Below are positions 34,493 through 42,295 of a stretch of 64,000 nucleotides of DNA, piece after piece. The notes under the pieces were generated by a model that saw only the letters and a list, made by a program, of their open reading frames with translations, ran no database searches and had not been told where the DNA came from. The position numbers and the translations under genes are program-made. Position 1 is the first letter of the stretch; each line of letters starts with the position of its first letter. Source of the stretch: CAJCIS01 sp965276755 (lineage in GTDB: Bacteria > Pseudomonadota > Alphaproteobacteria > Acetobacterales > Acetobacteraceae); assembly GCA_965276755.1 (NCBI GenBank), contig OZ255625.1:1860001-1924000 (forward strand). Reading direction: 5' to 3'.

Positions 34493-36178
34493 TCATGGCA
34501 CACACGAGCTGGCGGCCAGCACCGCCAGCACCGCATCCTGCGGCACGTCACGGCTGGTAAATGCCTCCCCAACCCCCCGTGCCAGCACGAAACCCAGCCG
34601 GCCATCCCGCATCTTCTTGTCGCGCTGCATGTGCGCCACCAGCCGAGCCGCCGAAAGCCGCCGTCCCAGTTGCCCCAGCTCGGCCGCGAGGCCGCAGGTC
34701 CGCAGATGCGCGGCAACCCGCTCGGCAAGCCCCCGCGGGCAGACCTCCAGCAGCTCGGACAGCCGCAGCGCGAGCACCAATCCCAGCGCTACCGCCTCTC
34801 CATGCAGCAGGCTGCCGTCATAGCCGAACTCGGCCTCCAGCGCATGGCCGAAGGTATGTCCGAGGTTGAGCAGAGCGCGGCCGCCCTCGGCCCGCTCCTC
34901 GCGCTCATCGCCCGCCACGATGGCCGCCTTGAAGGCGCAGGCCGCGGCGACCGCCTCGGCCTGCAACGCCCGATCGCCGCCGAGCAAAGCGGGGCCGTGC
35001 GCCTCGCACCAGGTGTAAAGCGAAGGCTCGCCAATCAGCCCCGCCTTGACGATCTCGGCGTATCCCGCGGCCAGCTCGCGCCGCGGCAGGGTGGCGAGCG
35101 AGGCCGTATCGGCCAGAACCATGCGCGGCTGGTGGAAGGCGCCAAGCAGGTTCTTGCCGTAGGCCGTATTGATGCCAGTCTTGCCGCCGACACTGCTATC
35201 GACCTGCGCCAGCAGCGTCGTCGGCACCTGCACGAAGGGTAGCCCGCGCAGCACGCTGGCCGCGGCAAAGCCGGCCAGGTCACCCACCACGCCCCCGCCC
35301 AGCGCAACGACCGCGGTGCGCCGCTCGACGCCTTCTTCCAGCAGCGCGTCGGTGAGCTGGCCATAGACGGCAAGGCTCTTGCTCGCCTCGCCCGGCGCCA
35401 CGATGACCTGGCGCAGCTCGAAGCCTGCCTCGCCCAGGCCGGCGAGCAGGGTGGGCAGGTGAAGGGCCGCCACGGTCGCGTCGGTCACGATGACGGCGCG
35501 CTTTTGCGGCAGCACGGCGGCCAAATGCGCGCCGGCGCGCGCCATCAGCCCGTCCCCTATCACCACGTCATACGATGCCGCCGACAGCTGCACGCGCACG
35601 CGATGAGGTGCGCGGTGAGATAGCACGGCATCCAGCACGCGGGCCGTTGTGGCGTCCGGACTGTCCTCACTGCAATCGACCACGACATCGGCCTCCGCAT
35701 AGGTGGGATGGCGGCGGGCCATCAGCCCGGCCAATACCTGCGTCGGATCTCCCGTGCGCAGCAGCGGCCGATGGGTGCGGTGGGAGGTGCGGCGCACGAG
35801 CGTTGCCAGCGGGCAGCGCAGCCACACGCTGAGCGCATTGCCGCGGAGCAGCGTGCGCGTTTCGGGGTCCATGAAGGCACCCCCGCCTGTGGCCAGCACG
35901 CAGGGCGGGCCTTCCATCAGGCGCGCAATCACGCGGCGTTCGCCGGCGCGAAATTCCGCTTCCCCGTGGGCTTCGAAGAATTCGGCGACGCTGCAGCCGG
36001 CGGCCTGTTCAATTTCGTGGTCGGCATCTCGGAACGGCATGCCCAGACGCAGCGCCAGGCGCCGCCCGACGGCGGTCTTGCCCGCGCCCATCAAGCCCAC
36101 CAGCACCACACTGCGCGCGGGGCTGTGGTCAGGCGCCGGGGCACAGACCTGTTGCGGCAGCGCGTGGTTGCTTGTCAT
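34493..36178 (-). CDS. aroKB: Bifunctional shikimate kinase / 3-dehydroquinate synthase
   Basis: A fusion of two shikimate-pathway enzymes. Residues about 20-185 are AroK: GLMGAGKTAVGRRLALRLG (P-loop), FRDADHEIE, FRAGERRVI, TGGGAFMD and RRHPTYAEAD. From about 195 to the end is AroB: VVALGGGVVGDLAGFAAASV, FVQVPTTLLAQVDSSVGGKT, NLLGAFHQPRMVLADTASL, GYAEIVKAGLI and LNLGHTFGHALEAEFGYDG with the zinc His residues. The two genes are adjacent but separate in most proteobacteria. The ATG at 36178 (MTSNHALPQQ) is preferred over GTG 36196. Confidence 0.94.
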   Translation of the reverse strand: MTSNHALPQQVCAPAPDHSPARSVVLVGLMGAGKTAVGRRLALRLGMPFRDADHEIEQAAGCSVAEFFEAHGEAEFRAGERRVIARLMEGPPCVLATGGGAFMDPETRTLLRGNALSVWLRCPLATLVRRTSHRTHRPLLRTGDPTQVLAGLMARRHPTYAEADVVVDCSEDSPDATTARVLDAVLSHRAPHRVRVQLSAASYDVVIGDGLMARAGAHLAAVLPQKRAVIVTDATVAALHLPTLLAGLGEAGFELRQVIVAPGEASKSLAVYGQLTDALLEEGVERRTAVVALGGGVVGDLAGFAAASVLRGLPFVQVPTTLLAQVDSSVGGKTGINTAYGKNLLGAFHQPRMVLADTASLATLPRRELAAGYAEIVKAGLIGEPSLYTWCEAHGPALLGGDRALQAEAVAAACAFKAAIVAGDEREERAEGGRALLNLGHTFGHALEAEFGYDGSLLHGEAVALGLVLALRLSELLEVCPRGLAERVAAHLRTCGLAAELGQLGRRLSAARLVAHMQRDKKMRDGRLGFVLARGVGEAFTSRDVPQDAVLAVLAASSCVP

Positions 36179-36236
36179 GGAGGGCAAGGCTAGCACACGG
36201 CCCTAGTGTCACAATAACGGATGGGCTGAGCACGCA

Positions 36237-36377
36237 ATGGGGCGTCTGGTGATTGTGGCGACGGTGGTGATCCTGGGGCTGGTGGGCGTGGGCGCGCTGC
36301 TGCTTGGGGCGTTTCCGCCGAAGGTGCATCGGGCGCCGGTGGAGCATGTGATACCCAATGACAAGTTTAAGCCTTAA
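36237..36377 (+). CDS. Small single-pass membrane protein
   Basis: 46 residues: MGRLVIVATVVILGLVGVGA then LLLGAFPPKVHRAPVEHVIP. One N-terminal membrane helix with the inner-membrane pattern LGAFPPxxH, and a short polar periplasmic tail. It lies divergently beside aroKB and before xerD. The good coding pattern and the helix support a real gene; no function is known to me. Confidence 0.6.
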   Translation: MGRLVIVATVVILGLVGVGALLLGAFPPKVHRAPVEHVIPNDKFKP

Positions 36378-36378
36378 G

Positions 36379-36484
36379 GCCAGGGCTCTGCCCTGGACCC
36401 GCTGGGGCCTGAGGCCCCAGACCCCCAATTTGGGGTCTGGGGACTTGTCCCCAGCGGGGGTCCAGGGGGCAGAGCCCCCTGGTC
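36379..36484. repeat. Family 2 palindromic repeat, long copy overlying the 5' end of xerD
   Basis: Several nested hairpins: GGCCAGGGCTCTGCCCTGGA, then GGGGCCTGAGGCCCCAGAC, then CCCAATTTGGGGTCTGGGG, then GTCCAGGGGGCAGAGCCCCC and TGG. It is the fullest family 2 copy in the window and ends where the xerD reading frame becomes recognisable protein. Confidence 0.9.
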
Positions 36485-36514
36485 TTTGATCGCCACATCG
36501 AGTCCTTCATCGAA

Positions 36515-37411
36515 ATGCTCGCCGCCGAGCGCGGCGCCGCGCGCAACACACGCCTCGCCTACAGCCGTGACCTCGCCGACTTCTCCAGCTTCGCCGCCAC
36601 GCTGTGCCAGCGCCCCTCGGCCGCCACACCGGCCACGCTAACCGCCTACCTGGCCCACGCCCACGCCGCCGGCCTCTCCCCCCGCAGCGCCGCCCGCCGG
36701 CTGAGCTGCCTGCGCCAGTTCTATCGCTTCCTGGCGCATGAGGGTGTGCGCCAAGACGATCCCACCCACACCCTGCAGGCGCCCAGGCAAGGCAGCACGC
36801 TGCCGCGCTTCCTCTCCGAAGCGGAAATCGAGTCCTTGTTGCAGGCCGCCTCCACCCTGCCTGGCCTGCGAGGCCTGCAGGCACGCGCCGCCTTCGAGTT
36901 GCTCTACGCCACCGGCCTGCGCGTCAGCGAGCTGCTGGCACTCCCCCGCCTGGCGGCGCAGGGCACCACCAACCTGATCACGGTGCGTGGCAAGGGCGGA
37001 AAGGAACGGCTGGTGCCGGTGTCAGCCAGCGCGCGCCAGGCCGCCGCAGCACTGGTCGCCGCCCTGCCAGCCGGCAAGTATCTGTTCCCCGGCCGCGACC
37101 CCAGGCGGCCCCTGACCCGCCAGGGCTTCGATCGCGTCGTGCTGGAAACGGCACTGGCCGCAGGGCTGGACCCTGCGCGGGTCTCCCCGCACGTGCTGCG
37201 GCACTCCTTTGCTAGTCACATGCTCGCGCGTGGCGCCGATTTGCGTAGCTTGCAGGTGCTGCTGGGGCATACGGACATAGCAACGACGCAGATTTATACG
37301 CACGTGCTGCATGAGCGGCTTTGCGCGCTTGTTCATGAGTTTCATCCACTTGGACAGAAGAAGGCTGGGGGGGATGTGCCATCCCCCCCAGACCCCCCGT
37401 CACCACTTTAA
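36515..37411 (+). CDS. xerD: Tyrosine recombinase XerD, with repeat-derived C-terminal tail
   Basis: A site-specific recombinase for chromosome dimer resolution. All six catalytic residues are present: R in TGLRVSEL, K in GKGGKERLVP, HxxR in SPHVLRHSFASHM, H in LLGHTDIATT and Y in QIYTHVLHERL. Two oddities. (1) The recognisable XerD sequence begins upstream of the first start codon (FDRHIESFIE precedes the ATG at 36515), but no ATG, GTG or TTG exists in frame back to the stop at 36410 because a family 2 repeat occupies that stretch. (2) After the natural end (HEFHPLGQ) the frame reads through a family 1 arm, adding KKAGGDVPSPPDPPSPL. Confidence 0.9.
   Translation: MLAAERGAARNTRLAYSRDLADFSSFAATLCQRPSAATPATLTAYLAHAHAAGLSPRSAARRLSCLRQFYRFLAHEGVRQDDPTHTLQAPRQGSTLPRFLSEAEIESLLQAASTLPGLRGLQARAAFELLYATGLRVSELLALPRLAAQGTTNLITVRGKGGKERLVPVSASARQAAAALVAALPAGKYLFPGRDPRRPLTRQGFDRVVLETALAAGLDPARVSPHVLRHSFASHMLARGADLRSLQVLLGHTDIATTQIYTHVLHERLCALVHEFHPLGQKKAGGDVPSPPDPPSPL
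37358..37408. repeat. Family 1 repeat arm translated as the XerD tail
   Basis: AAGAAGGCTGGGGGGGATGT then GCCATCCCCCCCAGACCCCC then CGTCACCA, read in the XerD frame up to the TAA at 37409. The same phase is used at the end of surf1. Confidence 0.9.
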
Positions 37412-37489
37412 GTTTGCTGCACCGCACCTTGATCTGTGACTGGGCGTCAACTATCCCCAACGGCCACTCGAGCGGGACCAAAACCAAAG

Positions 37490-38332
37490 ATGAAAGCGTT
37501 GGGCATTTTCCTCTCCACGCTGGCGCTCGCCGCGCCGGCGCTCGCGCAAAGCCCGCGCCTGGCCGTGCCCACGCCTTGGCAGCTCGGCATGCAGGCGCCA
37601 GGCAGCCCGGTCGAGGAACGTATCGCCAGCCTGAACAACTGGGTGACGATCATCATCGTGGCCATCACCCTTTTCGTCGGCGGGCTGCTGGTCTTCGTGC
37701 TGTGGCGCTACAATGCAAAGCGCAACCTTGTCCCCGGCACCGTCAGCCATAATTCCACGCTGGAGGCGGCCTGGACCGCGCTGCCGGTGCTGATTCTGGT
37801 CGGCATCTTCATCCCCAGCCTTCGCCTCGTCTATTACGAGGACCGCACGCACAACGCCGACATGACGGTCAAGGTCACCGGCCATCAATGGTACTGGCAG
37901 TACACCTACCCCGATGCGGGCGGACTACATTTCGATAGCTACATGATCAATGACGAGGACCTGAAGACCGACCACCAGCGCGCCATGCGCCATTTGCTGG
38001 TGGATAATGAGCTCGTTCTGCCGGTCGGCAAGAATATCCGCATTCTGACGACAAGTGCCGACGTAATCCACAGCTTTTTCATCCCCTCGCTCGGCGTGCA
38101 GCGCTACGCCATTCCCGGCCGCACGATCGAAACCTGGGTTCGCATCGATGCGCCCGGTGACTATTACGGCGAATGCAACCAGATCTGCGGCATGAACCAT
38201 GCGGTGATGCCGATCGGCGTGCACGCCATCAGCCCTGCGGAATTCCAGACTTGGCTAGACCAGAAGAAGGCCCATGGTAGCAGCGCCAGCCTGGACGCAC
38301 CGCGTCCCGTGACCCTGGCTTCGGAGCACTGA
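37490..38332 (+). CDS. coxB: Cytochrome c oxidase subunit II
   Basis: A 280-residue subunit II of aa3-type oxidase. The start is taken at ATG 37490 with signal MKALGIFLSTLALAAPALAQ. Two membrane helices follow, then the CuA cupredoxin domain: VTGHQWYWQYTYPD, DVIHSFFIPSLGVQRYAIPG, and the copper-ligand motif YGECNQICGMNHAVMPIGV (Cys, Cys, His, Met). Most homologs have Glu between the two Cys; here it is Gln, which can still offer its backbone carbonyl. It is the first gene of coxB-coxA-ctaB-coxC. Confidence 0.95.
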   Translation: MKALGIFLSTLALAAPALAQSPRLAVPTPWQLGMQAPGSPVEERIASLNNWVTIIIVAITLFVGGLLVFVLWRYNAKRNLVPGTVSHNSTLEAAWTALPVLILVGIFIPSLRLVYYEDRTHNADMTVKVTGHQWYWQYTYPDAGGLHFDSYMINDEDLKTDHQRAMRHLLVDNELVLPVGKNIRILTTSADVIHSFFIPSLGVQRYAIPGRTIETWVRIDAPGDYYGECNQICGMNHAVMPIGVHAISPAEFQTWLDQKKAHGSSASLDAPRPVTLASEH

Positions 38333-38333
38333 G

Positions 38334-39950
38334 ATGTCCGCGACGACCCACGATTTCGAGCCCGCGCATGGCCATGGCGTGCACGAGGACCACGGGCATC
38401 ATCACCCCACCTTCGCGCAGCGCTGGCTGTTTTCGACCAACCACAAGGACATTGGCACGCTCTATCTGCTGTTCGCGGTTATGGCGGGGCTGGTCGGCGG
38501 CGTGCTGTCGATCATCATGCGCGCGCAGCTGATGTATCCGAACAACCACGTGGTCACCAACGGCCAGGCGTGGAACACGATCATTACGGCGCACGGTCTG
38601 ATTATGATCTTTTTCACCGTCATGCCCGCGCTGATCGGCGGCTTCGGCAACTGGTTCATCCCGCTGATGATCGGCGCGCCCGACATGGCATTTCCCCGGC
38701 TGAACAATATCAGCTTCTGGCTGCTGGTGCCCGCCTTCATCCTGATCATGACGGGGCTTTTCATGCAGGAGAGCGGCAGCGGCTGGACGCTGTATCCGCC
38801 GCTGTCCAACCAGAATTATGAAGCCGGACCGGGCATGGATTTCACGCTGTTCGCGCTGCATCTGGCCGGCGTGTCCTCCCTGTTGGGGGCGATGAACTTC
38901 ATCACCACGATCTTCAACATGCGCGCGCCCGGCATGACGATGCACAAGATGCCGCTGTTCATCTGGGCGATGCTTGTGACCGCGTTCCTGCTGGTGCTGT
39001 CCCTGCCGGTGCTGGCCGGTGCCATCACCATGCTGATCTGCGACCGCAATTTCGGCACGTCGTTTTTCGACCCGCAGGGCGGCGGCGATCCGGTGCTGTG
39101 GCAGCACCTGTTCTGGTTCTTCGGCCACCCAGAAGTCTACATCATGATCCTGCCCGGTTTTGGCATCATCAGCCACGTCGTCTCCACGTTCAGCCGCAAG
39201 CCGGTGTTCGGCTATCTGGGCATGGCATATGCGATGGTCGCGATCGGCGTGGTCGGCTTCGTGGTGTGGGCGCACCACATGTTCATCTCCGGCATCTCCG
39301 TCGACACGCGTGCCTATTTCATGACCGCGACGATGATCATCGCCGTGCCCACCGGCATCAAAATCTTCAGTTGGATCGCCACGATGTGGGGCGGTTCGAT
39401 CGAGATGAAGACGCCGATGCTCTGGGCGGTCGGCTTCATCTTCCTGTTCACCGTGGGCGGCGTCACCGGCGTGGTGCTGTCCAATGCCGGGCTCGATCAG
39501 ATCCTGCACAACACCTACTACGTGGTGGCGCATTTCCATTACGTGCTGTCGCTGGGTGCGGTGTTCTCGATCTTCGCTGGCTGGTACTATTGGATCGGCA
39601 AGATGACCGGCAAGCAATACCCCGAATTCTGGGGCAAGGTGCATTTCTGGGTCACCTTCATCGGCGTGAATTTCACCTTCTTTCCCATGCACTTCCTGGG
39701 GGCGGCCGGCATGCCGCGCCGTTATCCCGACTACCCCGAGGCGTTTGCCGGCTGGAACCTTGTGGCCTCGCTTGGCTCCTATATCGGCGGGTTCTCAGTG
39801 CTGATCTTCCTCTACGTCGCATATCGCACCTTTCGCGCACCTGTGACGCTGGCCGATAATTACTGGGGCGAGGGAGCAACGACACTGGAATGGAGCGTGA
39901 CCTCGCCGCCGCCCTTCCACACCTTCGAAGAATTGCCCCGGGTGCAATGA
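38334..39950 (+). CDS. coxA: Cytochrome c oxidase subunit I
   Basis: The 538-residue catalytic subunit. It has ITAHGLIMIFFTVMPALIGG (heme a ligand region with the D-channel pattern), FWFFGHPEVYIMILPGFGII (CuB His and the Tyr cross-link), WAHHMFISGIS (CuB His pair) and VVAHFHYVLSLGAVF (heme a3 and a His ligands). It starts one base after coxB. Its stop overlaps the ATG of ctaB. Confidence 0.97.
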   Translation: MSATTHDFEPAHGHGVHEDHGHHHPTFAQRWLFSTNHKDIGTLYLLFAVMAGLVGGVLSIIMRAQLMYPNNHVVTNGQAWNTIITAHGLIMIFFTVMPALIGGFGNWFIPLMIGAPDMAFPRLNNISFWLLVPAFILIMTGLFMQESGSGWTLYPPLSNQNYEAGPGMDFTLFALHLAGVSSLLGAMNFITTIFNMRAPGMTMHKMPLFIWAMLVTAFLLVLSLPVLAGAITMLICDRNFGTSFFDPQGGGDPVLWQHLFWFFGHPEVYIMILPGFGIISHVVSTFSRKPVFGYLGMAYAMVAIGVVGFVVWAHHMFISGISVDTRAYFMTATMIIAVPTGIKIFSWIATMWGGSIEMKTPMLWAVGFIFLFTVGGVTGVVLSNAGLDQILHNTYYVVAHFHYVLSLGAVFSIFAGWYYWIGKMTGKQYPEFWGKVHFWVTFIGVNFTFFPMHFLGAAGMPRRYPDYPEAFAGWNLVASLGSYIGGFSVLIFLYVAYRTFRAPVTLADNYWGEGATTLEWSVTSPPPFHTFEELPRVQ

Positions 39951-40876
39951 TGGCAGCCGAAATCGCGCTCGCGGTCGGGGAGACGCGTTGGCAGGATTGG
40001 TTCCTGTTGCTCAAGCCCCGCGTGGTCAGCCTGGTGGTCTTTACAGGCGCCATCGGCCTAGCCGCGGCGCCGGGACACCTGCATCCGGTTCTGGCCTTTA
40101 CGGCGATACTGTGCATCGCCATTGCTGCTGGTGCAGCCGGCTGCCTGAACATGTGGTGGGAGCGCGATATCGATGCGTTGATGGCGCGCACCGCGCGCCG
40201 TCCCATCCCGGACGGGCGGATCGAGCCCGGTGACGCGCTGGGTTTCGGCATGGCGCTCGCCGCGTTCTCCGTTCTGCTGATGGGGCTGGCGATCAATCTG
40301 CTGTCGGCCGCATTGCTGGCATTGTCGATTGCCTTCTACGTCGGCGTCTACACAATCTGGCTGAAGCGGCGCACGCCGCAGAACATCGTTATCGGCGGTG
40401 CGGCGGGCGCCTTTCCGCCGGTCATCGGCTGGGCGGCGGTGACGGGCCATGTCGGCGTGCTGTCGCTGCTGCTATTCTTGATGATCTTCCTGTGGACGCC
40501 GCCGCATTTTTGGAGCCTCTCGCTATATGCCTGCCGCGACTACGGCCGCGCTGGCGTGCCGATGCTGCCAGTGGTGCGCGGGGCGCGGCACACGCGGGTG
40601 CAGATATTCGGCTACACGCTGCTGCTGGCGGCCTCCTCCGTGTTGCCTTGGGCGATGGGATATGCGGGTGCCATGTATGGCGCCGTTGCGTGCCTGACCT
40701 CGGCCGGTTTCGTATGGTTTGCCTGGCGGGTTCTGCGGGACGATCAGGATGAGGCGGGCGTGAGCCGCACGCAGGACAGGCCGGCCAGGCAGGCGTTCCG
40801 CTACTCGCTGATGTATCTCGCAGTGCTGTTTTTCGCCCTGGCCGCGGACCGCGTCGCCTCCGGCCTGGCCGGTTGA
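39947..40876 (+). CDS. ctaB: Protoheme IX farnesyltransferase (heme O synthase)
   Basis: A 309-residue UbiA-family prenyltransferase that makes heme O from heme B. The ATG at 39947 overlaps the coxA stop (ATGA). Motifs are LLLKPRVVSLVVFTGAIGL, the first Asp-rich loop NMWWERDIDALMARTARRPI then PDGR, the second loop YTIWLKRRTPQNIVIGGAAG, and WTPPHFWSLSLYACRDYGRA. About nine helices. It probably supplies heme O for both oxidases in this window, since cyoE is missing from the cyo operon. Confidence 0.95.
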   Translation: MMAAEIALAVGETRWQDWFLLLKPRVVSLVVFTGAIGLAAAPGHLHPVLAFTAILCIAIAAGAAGCLNMWWERDIDALMARTARRPIPDGRIEPGDALGFGMALAAFSVLLMGLAINLLSAALLALSIAFYVGVYTIWLKRRTPQNIVIGGAAGAFPPVIGWAAVTGHVGVLSLLLFLMIFLWTPPHFWSLSLYACRDYGRAGVPMLPVVRGARHTRVQIFGYTLLLAASSVLPWAMGYAGAMYGAVACLTSAGFVWFAWRVLRDDQDEAGVSRTQDRPARQAFRYSLMYLAVLFFALAADRVASGLAG

Positions 40877-40877
40877 C

Positions 40878-41030
40878 ATGCAGGAGGTCTTCCCGCCCAG
40901 GCCCGACCGGATGCAGGCCGCCGAAATGCGCCGCCGGCAAGCGGGCCGAAACAAAGCGGTCCTGATCGTGCTGGTGTGTCTGGTCATTCTATTTTTCGCA
41001 ATCACACTGGTCAAACTCGCCGGCGTCTAA
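40878..41030 (+). CDS. CoxF-like small membrane protein of the oxidase operon
   Basis: 50 residues, too short for routine calling: MQEVFPPRPDRMQAAEMRRR then QAGRNKAVLIVLVCLVILFF then AITLVKLAGV. A basic N-terminus and one helix. Alphaproteobacterial cox operons often have such a small protein between ctaB and ctaG. It starts 1 base after ctaB, so it is certainly in the operon. Here ctaG itself does not follow. Confidence 0.75.
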   Translation: MQEVFPPRPDRMQAAEMRRRQAGRNKAVLIVLVCLVILFFAITLVKLAGV

Positions 41031-41035
41031 ACTGA

Positions 41036-41080
41036 CAAAAGTTCTTTGGTTCTTTCTTTCAAGAAAGAACATCCTCCTTT
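41036..41080. repeat. Family 4 palindrome
   Basis: AAAGTTCTTTGGTTCTTTCT then TTCAAGAAAGAAC, between the CoxF-like gene and coxC, where ctaG would normally be. The stem GTTCTTTCTTTC / GAAAGAAAGAAC type recurs at 45584. Confidence 0.75.
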
Positions 41081-41089
41081 GGAGCCCAA

Positions 41090-41929
41090 ATGGAAGCACC
41101 GAGCCTGGCCCAACCTTCCGGCCTAAAACAACCCTACCATCTCGTAGATCCCAGCCCCTGGCCCATCGTAGGTGCGGCCGGCGGGGGCCTGCTGCTGACG
41201 GGCATCGTTTTCGCCGCGCATTGGCACAACTACTTCGTGCTCGCCGCCGGCTTCGCGTTGGTCGCGCTGACGATGTTCATGTGGTGGCGCGAGGTGCTGC
41301 GCGAGAGCCACACGCCGGGCATGCACAGCCCGGTCGTGCGCCTTGGCCTGCGCTACGGCATGACGCTGTTCATCAGCAGCGAGGTCATGTTCTTCGTCGG
41401 TTTCTTCTGGGCTTTTTTCCACTTCGCGATTTATCCCCAGCATGTCTCCGGCGCACCATCGCCGATCTGGCCGCCCGCCGGCATCCATACATTCGATCCG
41501 TTTCGCATCCCCTTCCTCAACACCATGATCCTGCTGCTGAGCGGCTGCACCGTGACCTGGGCGCACCATGCGCTGATTATCGGCAAGCGGCGTGACCTGA
41601 TCATGGGGCTGGGCATTACGATCCTGCTCGGGATGACGTTCTCCATGCTGCAGGCGGTCGAGTATTCCGAAGCCCCGTTCAAGTTCGCCGGCGGCGGCAT
41701 CTATCCGTCGATCTTCTTCCTGGCGACAGGCTTTCACGGCTTTCACGTCATCGTCGGCACGTGCTTCCTGATCGTGTGCTGGATGCGCGCCCGCGGCGGC
41801 GGCTTTTCGCCCACGCAGCATTTCGGCTTCGAGGCCGCGGCCTGGTATTGGCACTTTGTGGACGTGGTCTGGCTCTTCCTGTTCATCTTCATCTACGTCT
41901 GGGGCGCAGGTCCGCCCGCGTTCGAATAG
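41090..41929 (+). CDS. coxC: Cytochrome c oxidase subunit III
   Basis: A 279-residue seven-helix subunit III. It starts MEAPSLAQPSGLKQPYHLVD. Other marks are MWWREVLRESHTPGMHSPVV, MTLFISSEVMFFVGFFWAFF, SGCTVTWAHHALI, LATGFHGFHVIVGT and FGFEAAAWYWHFVDVVWLFL. The family 4 palindrome upstream separates it from ctaB and the CoxF-like gene by 59 bases. Confidence 0.96.
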   Translation: MEAPSLAQPSGLKQPYHLVDPSPWPIVGAAGGGLLLTGIVFAAHWHNYFVLAAGFALVALTMFMWWREVLRESHTPGMHSPVVRLGLRYGMTLFISSEVMFFVGFFWAFFHFAIYPQHVSGAPSPIWPPAGIHTFDPFRIPFLNTMILLLSGCTVTWAHHALIIGKRRDLIMGLGITILLGMTFSMLQAVEYSEAPFKFAGGGIYPSIFFLATGFHGFHVIVGTCFLIVCWMRARGGGFSPTQHFGFEAAAWYWHFVDVVWLFLFIFIYVWGAGPPAFE

Positions 41930-41938
41930 CGCGCACGC

Positions 41939-42295
41939 ATGGCCGATGAGGTCAGTGTCGCCCGCGCTGCGCTGACCTGCCGCTGCCCGCGCTGCGGCAA
42001 AGGCCCGCTATTTGCCGGATTGCTGACGATCCGGCCCGCCTGCACGCAATGCGGCCTGGATTTTAGCCACGTCGATGTAGGTGACGCTTTTGCCGTGCCC
42101 ATCCTGATGGTAATGGGCGCAATCGTCGTCGGTGCGGCGATATGGTTGGATTTCAGATACACGCCGCCGCTCTGGCTGCACGCGCTGATCTGGCCGCCTG
42201 TGACGGTGGTTCTGGCTGTCGTCATGACGCGCTATCTGAAAAGCTTCTTCGCCGTACAGCAATACCACGTCCGCCGCGGCGAAATGGGCCTGTGA
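41939..42295 (+). CDS. DUF983 membrane protein
   Basis: 118 residues. Two CxxC pairs (CRCPRCGKG and CTQCGLDF) form a likely zinc knuckle, followed by DVGDAFAVPILMVMGAIVVG and a second helix. This DUF983 protein is commonly found between coxC and surf1 in alphaproteobacteria and is thought to be linked to oxidase assembly. It overlaps the GTG of surf1. Confidence 0.85.
   Translation: MADEVSVARAALTCRCPRCGKGPLFAGLLTIRPACTQCGLDFSHVDVGDAFAVPILMVMGAIVVGAAIWLDFRYTPPLWLHALIWPPVTVVLAVVMTRYLKSFFAVQQYHVRRGEMGL

Noticed and set aside
38229..39692. Minus-strand open frame of 487 residues opposite coxA
   Set aside because: Rich in H, D, R and E as expected for the antisense of a hydrophobic protein; coxA is certain.
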